11,395 nt of DNA from an uncultured Sphingomonas sp. Its GTDB lineage: Bacteria > Pseudomonadota > Alphaproteobacteria > Sphingomonadales > Sphingomonadaceae. Numbering within the stretch: position 1 is the stretch's first letter; each line of letters opens with the position of its first letter. A program made the translations under genes and the position numbers. Under the pieces are notes generated by a model, which was not told the DNA's origin, searched no databases, and worked only from the letters and a program-made list of their open reading frames with translations. The DNA is taken from assembly GCA_934555855.1 (NCBI GenBank), contig CAKTFL010000026.1:1-11395 (forward strand), written 5' to 3'. Positions 5,521 to 11,395 of this stretch are shown here, piece after piece.

Positions 5521-7992
5521 ATGCTGGGCCGGCTGTTGGCTGGATGTGCGCTGGTACTGGCACCGGCGGCGGCAGGGGCGGGAGCAGGGGCCGGTGCGGG
5601 AGCGGAGGCGTGCAAGGCGCCGGTGAGTGCCTGTGAGCGGGCGACGCCGGGGGCGCTGCCGCTGATCGTGCCGGGGCAGCGCATCGTGCTGGTGGTCGCA
5701 CCCGGCGAGACGCCGGCGGTCCGCCGGGCCGCGGCCGACCTGCGCGGCGACCTGAGCGCCGTCGGCGGGCAAGCGGTGACGGTGGCCGACGCGCTGCCGG
5801 CCGAGGCGCCGGTCGCGGTGATCGCGGGAACGCTCGGCATCAGTCCGTTGATCGATGCGCTGGTGCGGGCAGGGAAGCTCGACGTGTCGGGGCTGGCCGG
5901 TCAGTGGGAAGGTCATGTCGAGCAGGTGGTCGAGCGACCCGCGCCCGGCATCGCGCGCGCACTGGTCATCGCCGGCTCCGACCGGCGCGGGACGGTGTTC
6001 GGGCTGTACGATATTTCGGCCAAGATCGGGGTGAGCCCGTGGAGCTACTGGGCCGACGTGCCGGCTGAGCGCCATGCGCGGCTGTGGCTGACCGCCGGGC
6101 GGGTCGCGGACCGGCCGGCCGTCAAGTATCGCGGCATCTTCCTCAATGACGAGGACCCGGCGCTGGGCGGCTGGGCACGGGCCCGCTTCGGCAAGCTGGA
6201 CCATCGCTTCTACGAAAAGGTGTTCGCCCTGATCCTGCGGCAGAAGGCGAACTTCCTGTGGCCGGCGATGTGGGGCAAGTCGATCTGGGAGGACGATCCC
6301 GCCTCCGCCCCGCTCGCCGAGGAAATGGGGGTGGTACTCGGCACATCCCATCACGAGCCGATGGGACGCGCGCATGTCGACTGGCAGCGCGGCGGCAAGG
6401 GGCCGTGGGATTATACCAAGAACGCGGACCGGCTGCGGCAGTTCTGGCGCGAGGGGATGCTGAGGCGGGGCAAGGCGGAAACGCTGGTCACGGTCGGGAT
6501 GCGCGGCGACGGCGACGAGCCGATGACCCAGGGCACCGCCACCACGCTGCTGGAGAAGATCGTCGCCGACCAGCGCGCGATCATCGCCGACACGACCCGA
6601 CGCCCCGCCGCCGAGACGCCGCAGGTCTGGGCGCTCTACAAGGAAGTGCAGGATTATTACGACAAGGGAATGCGGGTGCCCGACGACGTCACCCTGCTGT
6701 TTTCCGACGACAATTGGGGCAATATCCGCCGGCTGCCCGACCCCGCCGCCGGACCGCGCAAGGGCGGGTACGGGGTCTATTATCATTTCGATTATGTCGG
6801 CGGCCCGCGCAACTACAAGTGGATTGATACCAACAACATCGCGCGCGTCTGGGAGCAGATGAGCCTGGCGCACGAGGCGGGCGCGGACCGGTTGTGGATC
6901 GTCAATGTCGGCGACCTGAAGCCGATGGAGTTCGCGACCAGCTTCTTCCTCGACATGGCCTGGAACCCGGCGCGTATGACCGCGGCGGCGATGGAGCGCT
7001 ACCCGGCGGAATGGGCGGGGCGGCAGTTCGGTCCGGCGCTGGCGAGGCCGATCGGCGACCTGCTCGCCGGCTACGGCCAGATGGCGGCGCGGCGCAAGCC
7101 CGAGCTGATCGATGCGGACAGCTATTCGCCGGGCGAGTGGGCGCGGCTGGTGGCGGCGTGGAGCGCGCTGGAGAGCGACGCCCGGCGGGTTGGGCGCCGG
7201 GTGCCGGCCGAGCGGCGGGATGCCTGGTACGAGCTGGTGATGCACCGGATCGAGGCGATGGCGAACCTGCACCGGATGTATCGCGCCGTGGCGCAGAACC
7301 GGGCGGCGGCGCTGGCGGGCAACGCGACGGCGGCGGCGCGACATGGCGAGGAGGCGAAGCGGCTGTTCGCCAACGACGCCGCGATCCGGCGCCGGTACGA
7401 GGTGGAGACGGCGGGCGGCAAGTGGACGCAGATGATGGCGCAAACCCATATAGGCTATACCGGCTGGCAACAGCCCGAGGCCGACGTGATGCCCGCGCTC
7501 GGCCCCCTGCCGTCCCGCGCGCCGCAGGAGCCCGCGGTGTTGTTCGCAGCGGACCGGCCCGAACGGATCGTGAGCGGCGCGGGGATCACGCTGAGTCCGG
7601 TGCCGCGCCTGGGCCGGGAAGGGCCAGCCGTGGTCGCCCGGCCTGCGCTGGCGGCGGCGGTGGAGCGACCGGGCGGGGCGGGACCGCGCCTCGTCTATTC
7701 GTTCCGCGTGCCGTCGGGCGGGGCGGTGGCGATCCGGGTCGCGGCGGCGCCGGGGCTCGACGTGCGCGGGCGCGGCCAGCAGCGCTATGCGGTGTCCGTC
7801 GACGGCGATGCGCCGACCATCGTGAACCTGCTGGCGGACGGGACGGAAGCGGGCTGGGAACGCGCGGTGGCCGACAATCGGCGGATCGGGACTGCGCGTC
7901 GGACGCTGGCGGCGGGGCGGCACAGCCTGTCGGTCTGGGTGGTCGATCCGCAGGTCGTGTTCGGGCGCGTCACGGTGGAGGCTGTAAGGTAG
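5521..7992 (+). CDS. Secreted GH115 xylan alpha-1,2-glucuronidase
   Basis: This 823-residue enzyme starts at ATG 5521 after GGAGAGG (5511-5517); a stop at 5506-5508 excludes an earlier start. A signal peptide with a long Ala/Gly run probably ends near residue 28, giving periplasmic or exported location. The core matches glycoside hydrolase family 115: KYRGIFLNDEDP (202-213), NFLWPAMWGKSIWEDDP (244-260), GTSHHEPM (274-281), VGMRGDGDEPM (325-335), LYKEVQDYY (372-380), LLFSDDNWGN (392-401), YYHFDY (420-425) and LWIVNVGD (458-465). R328, D332, K374, E375, N398, H422 and N462 fall at numbers I recall as important in a characterised Bacteroides GH115 enzyme. A helical region and a C-terminal beta-sandwich (about 650-823) follow. 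GH115 enzymes remove glucuronic acid or its 4-O-methyl form from glucuronoxylan. No other xylan gene is adjacent. The LacI-type site upstream suggests sugar induction. Confidence 0.93.
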   Translation: MLGRLLAGCALVLAPAAAGAGAGAGAGAEACKAPVSACERATPGALPLIVPGQRIVLVVAPGETPAVRRAAADLRGDLSAVGGQAVTVADALPAEAPVAVIAGTLGISPLIDALVRAGKLDVSGLAGQWEGHVEQVVERPAPGIARALVIAGSDRRGTVFGLYDISAKIGVSPWSYWADVPAERHARLWLTAGRVADRPAVKYRGIFLNDEDPALGGWARARFGKLDHRFYEKVFALILRQKANFLWPAMWGKSIWEDDPASAPLAEEMGVVLGTSHHEPMGRAHVDWQRGGKGPWDYTKNADRLRQFWREGMLRRGKAETLVTVGMRGDGDEPMTQGTATTLLEKIVADQRAIIADTTRRPAAETPQVWALYKEVQDYYDKGMRVPDDVTLLFSDDNWGNIRRLPDPAAGPRKGGYGVYYHFDYVGGPRNYKWIDTNNIARVWEQMSLAHEAGADRLWIVNVGDLKPMEFATSFFLDMAWNPARMTAAAMERYPAEWAGRQFGPALARPIGDLLAGYGQMAARRKPELIDADSYSPGEWARLVAAWSALESDARRVGRRVPAERRDAWYELVMHRIEAMANLHRMYRAVAQNRAAALAGNATAAARHGEEAKRLFANDAAIRRRYEVETAGGKWTQMMAQTHIGYTGWQQPEADVMPALGPLPSRAPQEPAVLFAADRPERIVSGAGITLSPVPRLGREGPAVVARPALAAAVERPGGAGPRLVYSFRVPSGGAVAIRVAAAPGLDVRGRGQQRYAVSVDGDAPTIVNLLADGTEAGWERAVADNRRIGTARRTLAAGRHSLSVWVVDPQVVFGRVTVEAVR

Positions 7993-7997
7993 GGGGC

Positions 7998-8078
7998 CGG
8001 TTCAGCAAGGCTGAGCCGCTCCCAAGAGGGAGCCCGCCAAACAAAAAACTGCTGTCCTACAGCGAACCCATATGGTTC
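7998..8078 (+). promoter_or_regulatory. Structured leader before the endolysin gene: four consecutive hairpins
   Basis: H1: CGGTTCAGC (7998-8006) pairs with GCTGAGCCG (8010-8018), loop AAG, one G-T pair. H2: CTCCC (8019-8023) pairs with GGGAG (8028-8032). H3: GCTGT (8051-8055) pairs with ACAGC (8059-8063). H4: GAACC (8064-8068) pairs with GGTTC (8074-8078). An A-rich linker lies at 8039-8048. H1 could serve as the GH115 3' end, but no T-run follows. CTCCC in H2 and the following CCCGCC (8033-8038) can also pair with the endolysin ribosome site region (GGGAG 8093-8097 and GGCGGG 8097-8102), which allows alternative folds. The pairings are seen; a regulatory role is inferred. Confidence 0.45.
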
Positions 8079-8103
8079 ATGGTTTGCTCAATGGGAGGCG
8101 GGC

Positions 8104-8643
8104 ATGAATATCGATTCGCGGATCGACGAGGTGATCGACCGGGAGGGCGGCTATGTGGACCATGCCGCCGATCGCGGCGGCGTGACGCGGTGGGGGGTCA
8201 CGGAAGCGGTTGCGCGGGTGGCGGGCTATGCCGGCGACATGCGTGTCCTGCCGCGACGGGAAGCGGCCGCGATTTATCGCCGGCTCTACTGGCTGCGGCC
8301 GCGACTGGACCTGGTGGCGCTGCGGGCGCCGCGCGTCGCGGCCGAGCTGTTCGACACCGGCGTCAACATGGGGCCGGCAGTTGCGGCGGGCTTTCTGCAA
8401 CGCGCGCTCAACGCGCTGAACCGGGGCGCGTCGGACTATGCGGACGTGGCGGTCGACGGGCAGCTGGGCGCGCGCAGCCTGGAGGCGCTCGACCGCTTCC
8501 TGGCCCGGCGCGGGGCGGGCGGCGAGGCGGTGCTGCTGAAAGCGATGGAGGCGTTGCAGGGGGAGCGCTATCTGGCGCTGGCGGAAGCGCGGCCGGCGAA
8601 CGAAGCGTTCCTGTATGGCTGGCTCGCGAACCGGATTGGCTAA
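8104..8643 (+). CDS. GH108-type endolysin (peptidoglycan muramidase), GTA or phage lysis type
   Basis: This 179-residue protein starts at ATG 8104 with GGGAGG (8093-8098) five bases upstream. The N-terminal half matches the GH108 fold: a helix, then DREGGYVDHAADRGGVTRWGVTE, in which E14 of the EGG motif is the expected catalytic acid. YRRLYWLRPRLDLV, RVAAELFDTGVNMG and the LQRALN segment follow. The C-terminal part (about 115-179, VAVDGQLGARSLEALDRFL) resembles the peptidoglycan-binding domain normally attached to this family. No signal peptide is evident, so it would need the holin encoded next to reach the cell wall. The holin gene begins four bases after its stop. In Rhodobacter capsulatus an endolysin-holin pair outside the main cluster releases the gene transfer agent; this locus looks alike. 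A prophage remnant is the alternative. Confidence 0.88.
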   Translation: MNIDSRIDEVIDREGGYVDHAADRGGVTRWGVTEAVARVAGYAGDMRVLPRREAAAIYRRLYWLRPRLDLVALRAPRVAAELFDTGVNMGPAVAAGFLQRALNALNRGASDYADVAVDGQLGARSLEALDRFLARRGAGGEAVLLKAMEALQGERYLALAEARPANEAFLYGWLANRIG

Positions 8644-8647
8644 GGCG

Positions 8648-8944
8648 ATGGCCGACCAGCCGATGCCGGACGCGCCGGAACAGAATGCCGAGCCGCAGGG
8701 CGCCGACCGCTGGACCAGCCTGGCCCGGCCGAGCTTCCTGTATGTCATGTACGTGCTGCTGCTGTGGTCGATCCCGATGGGACTGGTCGCTGCGGTGAGC
8801 CCCGACACGGCGGCGGCGATGGCAGCGGGAATGCGCGCCTATTTCCTGGCGATTCCGGAGCCGCTCTACGCGTTGTTCGGCACCGGCTATCTGGGTTACA
8901 CGGTGGCGCGCAGCATGGGCAAGATCCGTGGGCTGGAACGGTAA
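8648..8944 (+). CDS. Holin of the gene-transfer-agent 3TM type
   Basis: This 98-residue protein starts at ATG 8648, four bases after the endolysin stop, with TAAGG (8641-8645) just upstream. The alternative start at 8615 lies within the endolysin gene and was not chosen. A polar N-terminus (1-24, Pro/Asp/Gln-rich) is followed by RPSFLYVMYVLLLWSIPMGL, a membrane segment (about 27-50). A further hydrophobic stretch is AGMRAYFLAIPEPLYALF and GTGYLGYTVARSMGK (about 60-93). The PEPLYALFGTGYLGY block is the signature I associate with the holin family named for gene-transfer-agent release. It would form pores in the inner membrane to let the endolysin through. Two clear membrane segments are visible, with a third possible. 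Together with the endolysin it forms a complete lysis cassette, with no structural phage genes beside it. Confidence 0.88.
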   Translation: MADQPMPDAPEQNAEPQGADRWTSLARPSFLYVMYVLLLWSIPMGLVAAVSPDTAAAMAAGMRAYFLAIPEPLYALFGTGYLGYTVARSMGKIRGLER

Positions 8945-8954
8945 GCTGGAAGCG

Positions 8955-9149
8955 TCAGCGGACCAGGCTGAGCGTCGGGCGCAATGTCGGAAGCTGAATC
9001 GGCTCGCCGCCATGCGCGCGGTCGAAGTAAAAGCCGGCCAGTTCGTAATGCGCCTTGCTGGCGGCGGGAAGCGTAGCCCGCCGCGCCTGTGCCAGTTCAG
9101 CCTCCGCCCGGCGTGCCCAATAGCCAGCGTCGTGACCTGTCGACATCAT
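8955..9149 (-). CDS. Small conserved-looking protein of unknown function, 64 residues
   Basis: The minus-strand gene starts at ATG 9147-9149 (a second ATG follows at once) behind GGGGAGA, and ends at TGA 8955-8957. The longer open frame reaching 9572 runs through hslV and is not used. The protein is soluble and mostly helical: GYWARRAEAELAQARRA, then KAHYELAGFYFDRAHG. It resembles small sphingomonad proteins of the form YYRRRAEAELxxA...AHYxLAxxYLD, which I know only as hypothetical proteins. The spacing suggests a helical hairpin. The gene converges on the holin with a 10-base gap and diverges from hslV. No function is assigned. Confidence 0.7.
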   Translation of the reverse strand: MMSTGHDAGYWARRAEAELAQARRATLPAASKAHYELAGFYFDRAHGGEPIQLPTLRPTLSLVR

Positions 9150-9178
9150 CTTCTCCCCATCTTGTACGAAACCTACAC

Positions 9179-9208
9179 CTTCGAACGACGGGCGGCGATG
9201 ACTTATAT
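9179..9208 (+). promoter_or_regulatory. Possible heat-shock (RpoH) promoter for hslVU
   Basis: CTTATAT (9202-9208) fits the alphaproteobacterial RpoH -10 form CYTATnT as I recall it. CTTC (9179-9182) sits 19 bases upstream where CTTG at 17-18 would be expected, so the -35 half is weak. hslVU is a classic heat-shock operon, which makes the site plausible. The leader to ATG 9321 would be about 105 bases. Confidence 0.3.
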
Positions 9209-9320
9209 CAGTGTATTCACAGGCATTTAGAGGAATCCTTGTTTGCCGGTCCGCCGTTGCTGTGCAGGCGAGTCGCGCGGTGCCGTTGCACTTGCCCGGC
9301 CGATGCCTACATCGCTGGCC

Positions 9321-9896
9321 ATGAGCGGGAATGATAGCGCCCAAGGCGGGATTGGGCCGGTGTGGCATGGTACGACCATCCTGTCGGTCAGGCGGGGTAG
9401 CAAGGTCGTGATCGCCGGGGACGGGCAGGTTTCGATGGGGCAGACGGTGATGAAGCCGAATGCCCGCAAGGTCAGGCGGCTGGGTGACGGATCTGTGATC
9501 GGTGGGTTCGCCGGTGCGACCGCCGATGCCTTTACCCTGTTCGAGCGGCTGGAAGCGAAGCTGGAACGACATCAGGGCCAGCTGATGCGGGCCGCCGTCG
9601 AACTGGCCAAGGACTGGCGGACCGACAAGTTCCTCCGCAACCTGGAGGCGATGATGATCGTCGCCGACCGGGACGTGACGCTGATCCTGACCGGCAATGG
9701 CGACGTGCTGGAGCCGGAAGCCGGGGTCGCCGCAATCGGTTCGGGCGGCAATTACGCGCTCGCCGCCGCCCGCGCGCTGGTCGACTATGAGGGCGATGCC
9801 GAGACGATCTGCCGCAAGGCGATGGGGATCGCGGCGGAGGTGTGCGTGTACACCAACGACCGGCTGACGGTGGAGACGCTGGACAGCGCGAACTGA
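9321..9896 (+). CDS. hslV: HslV, peptidase subunit of the HslUV ATP-dependent protease
   Basis: Starting at ATG 9321 gives 191 residues, with a short propeptide ([17 protein letters not shown]) ahead of the catalytic T18. Alternative starts are ATG 9303 and TTG 9243; none has a convincing ribosome binding site, and the chosen length fits alphaproteobacterial HslV. The mature chain begins [21 protein letters not shown]. Family blocks [60 protein letters not shown] and [17 protein letters not shown] are all present. HslV forms two stacked hexamers, an N-terminal threonine peptidase that degrades proteins unfolded by HslU. hslU follows after 102 bases, a gap holding a hairpin with a T-rich tail and a REP-like repeat. 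A divergent small gene lies upstream, and a possible heat-shock promoter is noted at 9179-9208. Confidence 0.95.
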   Translation: MSGNDSAQGGIGPVWHGTTILSVRRGSKVVIAGDGQVSMGQTVMKPNARKVRRLGDGSVIGGFAGATADAFTLFERLEAKLERHQGQLMRAAVELAKDWRTDKFLRNLEAMMIVADRDVTLILTGNGDVLEPEAGVAAIGSGGNYALAAARALVDYEGDAETICRKAMGIAAEVCVYTNDRLTVETLDSAN

Positions 9897-9904
9897 CCAC
9901 CCGT

Positions 9905-9936
9905 TCGGGCACGTGGAAGCCCGGCATGTTTTCTTT
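9905..9936 (+). terminator. Hairpin plus T-rich tract after hslV, possible terminator or attenuator
   Basis: TCGGGC (9905-9910) pairs with GCCCGG (9919-9924), with one T-G pair and an 8-base loop. TTTTCTTT (9929-9936) follows four bases later. This is the best intrinsic-terminator-like site in the window, although the stem is short and the T-tract is offset and broken by a C. If it works, it would lower hslU transcription relative to hslV. Confidence 0.4.
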
Positions 9937-9954
9937 CCCGAGCAGACGAGAAGG

Positions 9955-9984
9955 GCAGCCCTTCGACGGGCTCAGCGCGAACGG
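9955..9984. repeat. REP-like dispersed repeat, copy 2, between hslV and hslU
   Basis: This 30-base unit matches the copy at 3037-3066 at 27 of 30 positions, in the same orientation. Its right end merges into a perfect 12-base palindrome, AACGGATCCGTT (9980-9991), which stops seven bases before the hslU ATG. The element sits within what is normally a tight operon junction. Confidence 0.75.
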
Positions 9985-9998
9985 ATCCGTTGTTGAAC

Positions 9999-11291
9999 AT
10001 GAACGATAATCTGACCCCCAAGGCGATCGTCGCCGCGCTGGACGCGCACATCATCGGCCAGGCCGAGGCCAAGCGCGCGGTCGCCGTAGCGCTCAGGAAC
10101 CGTTGGCGGCGGCAGAAGCTGTCGCCCGACCTGCGCGACGAGGTGACGCCCAAGAACATCCTGATGATCGGGCCGACCGGCTGCGGCAAGACGGAGATCA
10201 GCCGCCGGCTGGCGAAGCTGGCCGACGCGCCGTTCGTCAAGGTGGAGGCGACCAAGTTCACCGAGGTCGGCTATGTCGGCCGCGACGTGGAGCAGATCGC
10301 CCGCGACCTCGTCGAGGAGGCGATCCGGCTGGAGAAGGAGCGGCGGCGCCTGTCGGTGAAGGACAAGGCGGAATGCGCGGCGATGGACCGGCTGCTGGAT
10401 GCGCTGACCGGCAAGGGGTCGAGTCAGGCGACGCGCGAGGCGTTCCGCCAGCGCTTCGCGGACGGGCATCTCGACGCGACCGAGATCGAGATCGAGGTGG
10501 AGCAGGCCCCGGCCACGCCCTTCGAGATTCCCGGCGCGCCGCAGATGATAAACCTGTCGGAGATGATGAAGTCGTTCGGCGGGGGCGCGCAGTTGAAACG
10601 GCGCAAGCTGCCGGTGCGTGCCGCCTGGGACAAGCTGGTCGAGGAAGAGGCCGACAAGAGGCTGGACCAGGACGACGTGACCCGCACGGCGCTGGCCGAT
10701 GCGGAGGCGAACGGGATCGTCTTCCTGGATGAGATCGACAAGATCGCGGTCAGCGACGTGCGCGGCGGATCGGTGAGCCGCGAAGGCGTGCAGCGCGACC
10801 TGCTGCCGCTGATCGAGGGCACCACCGTCGCGACCAAATACGGGCCGATGAAGACCGACCATATCCTGTTCATCGCCAGCGGCGCGTTCCACGTCGCCAA
10901 GCCGAGCGACCTGCTGCCCGAGCTGCAGGGTCGCCTGCCGATCCGGGTGGAGCTGAAGGCGCTGACCGAGGAGGATTTCGTCGCGATCCTGTCGGACACC
11001 AAGGCGAGCCTGGTCCAGCAATATGCCGCGCTGCTCGGCACCGAGGGCGTGAGCATCGACTTCACCGAGGACGGCATCCGCGCGGTGGCGAAGATCGCGG
11101 CGGAAGTGAATGGCGAGGTCGAGAATATCGGCGCCCGCCGCTTGCAGACGGTGATGGAGAAGCTGCTCGAGGAAGTCAGCTTCGACGCCGAGGACCGCAG
11201 CGGCACCACGCTGGTGATCGACGCCGCCTATGTCGACAAGCAGCTCGCCGCGGTGGCCCGCAACACCGATCTCAGCCGCTACGTCCTGTAA
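9999..11291 (+). CDS. hslU: HslU, AAA+ unfoldase subunit of the HslUV protease
   Basis: This 430-residue protein starts at ATG 9999, giving [21 protein letters not shown] as in other HslU proteins. A TTG nine bases earlier is possible, and no good ribosome binding site is seen for either. Motifs are Walker A GPTGCGKT (58-65), the pore loop GYVG (91-94), Walker B IVFLDEID (D244, E245) and the sensor-2 region [16 protein letters not shown]. An inserted I domain lies between the pore loop and Walker B, rich in charged residues (about 110-230). The C-terminus DLSRYVL matches the tail that docks into HslV and activates it. HslU forms a hexamer that unfolds substrates using ATP. The length matches the family and nothing is missing. 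A stable hairpin follows the stop by seven bases. Confidence 0.96.
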   Translation: MNDNLTPKAIVAALDAHIIGQAEAKRAVAVALRNRWRRQKLSPDLRDEVTPKNILMIGPTGCGKTEISRRLAKLADAPFVKVEATKFTEVGYVGRDVEQIARDLVEEAIRLEKERRRLSVKDKAECAAMDRLLDALTGKGSSQATREAFRQRFADGHLDATEIEIEVEQAPATPFEIPGAPQMINLSEMMKSFGGGAQLKRRKLPVRAAWDKLVEEEADKRLDQDDVTRTALADAEANGIVFLDEIDKIAVSDVRGGSVSREGVQRDLLPLIEGTTVATKYGPMKTDHILFIASGAFHVAKPSDLLPELQGRLPIRVELKALTEEDFVAILSDTKASLVQQYAALLGTEGVSIDFTEDGIRAVAKIAAEVNGEVENIGARRLQTVMEKLLEEVSFDAEDRSGTTLVIDAAYVDKQLAAVARNTDLSRYVL

Positions 11292-11298
11292 GCGATGC

Positions 11299-11325
11299 CG
11301 CCTCCTCCGCAATGCGGGGGAGGCG
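11299..11325. terminator. Strong hairpin after hslU, possible bidirectional terminator
   Basis: CGCCTCCTCCGC (11299-11310) pairs with GCGGGGGAGGCG (11314-11325) around an AAT loop, 12 pairs with one T-G. It begins seven bases after the hslU stop. No T-run follows on either strand, so the call rests on stem strength and on its position before a possible convergent gene. Confidence 0.5.
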
Positions 11326-11327
11326 CG

Positions 11328-11395
11328 TCACTGCTTCACATAGGGCACGAACCTGCCCAACCGGCAATAGGGGCCGGGGATGCTCACCCCGGGCT
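11328..11395 (-). CDS. Possible 3' end of a minus-strand gene running out of the window
   Basis: On the minus strand the last 68 bases read as an open frame of 21 residues, PGVSIPGPYCRLGRFVPYVKQ when split at PGVSIPGPYC and RLGRFVPYVKQ, then TGA at 11328-11330. The codons are GC-rich at the third position and the peptide is not low-complexity, so a real C-terminus is plausible. The product is not recognised. It ends three bases from the hairpin at 11299-11325, as expected for a convergent gene sharing a terminator. The fragment is too short to be sure. Confidence 0.35.
   Translation of the reverse strand, partial: PGVSIPGPYCRLGRFVPYVKQ

Noticed and set aside
5389..7923. Very long minus-strand open frame (844 codons) across GH115
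   Set aside because: Same cause: its composition is Arg/Pro/His-biased, with no recognisable motif, opposite a well-supported enzyme.
6894..8798. Plus-strand open frame of 634 codons across the GH115 3' end and lysis genes
   Set aside because: Gly/Arg/Ala-rich translation in the wrong frame of GH115, the endolysin and the holin.
9155..9162. CCCCATCT, identical to the enterobacterial sigma-32 -10 motif
   Set aside because: No CTTGAA-like box lies upstream at the right distance, and the bases are the reverse of the ribosome site of the minus-strand small gene.
1..11395. CRISPR arrays, tRNA or rRNA genes, insertion sequences, integrase or attachment sites
   Set aside because: None was seen on either strand; the only repeated unit found is the pair of 30-base REP-like copies.

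Overview
The window looks like chromosomal DNA of a high-GC alphaproteobacterium, most likely a Sphingomonas or close relative. The evidence is the GC-rich third codon positions, the alphaproteobacterial forms of CobS/CobT, HslV/HslU, the small ribbon-helix-helix protein and the 3TM gene-transfer-agent-type holin, and two copies of a REP-like repeat of the kind scattered through sphingomonad genomes. The assignment is from recognition of protein families; no search was run.

Layout. (1) Positions 1-2968 hold a cobST locus: the 3' end of cobS, then a complete Phd/YefM-VapC toxin-antitoxin pair, then full-length cobT. The pair has its own candidate promoter and palindromic operator, and its last gene overlaps the cobT start by one base, so it sits inside the cobaltochelatase operon. 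(2) Positions 2969-3941 hold a convergent intergenic stretch with a REP-like element and a minus-strand formate/nitrite transporter (FNT) family protein of the YfdC type. (3) Positions 4028-5456 hold a small ribbon-helix-helix protein and a PepSY-TM membrane protein broken by a one-base frameshift near codon 47. (4) Positions 5476-7992 hold a LacI-type operator-like palindrome and a secreted GH115 alpha-glucuronidase for xylan side chains. (5) Positions 7998-8944 hold a strongly structured leader followed by a GH108 endolysin and a GTA-type holin, a two-gene lysis cassette with no other phage gene in the window. (6) Positions 8955-9149 (minus) hold a 64-residue conserved-looking unknown. (7) Positions 9321-11291 hold hslV and hslU, separated by an unusually structured 102-base gap with a candidate attenuator and the second REP-like copy. 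A hairpin and the possible 3' end of a minus-strand gene close the window.

How the genes work together. cobS and cobT encode the AAA+ and VWA partners of an aerobic cobaltochelatase-type motor. The antitoxin and toxin probably autoregulate their shared transcript, which runs into cobT. The endolysin and holin form a lysis pair, and by analogy with Rhodobacter capsulatus they may serve gene-transfer-agent release. HslV and HslU form the two-part ATP-dependent protease. The GH115 enzyme is probably controlled by a LacI-family regulator encoded elsewhere.

No wholly new system could be demonstrated. The parts most worth a second look are the toxin-antitoxin module wired into cobST, the structured leader of the lysis cassette, and the hslV-hslU junction. 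No gap without a gene is longer than about 175 bases.
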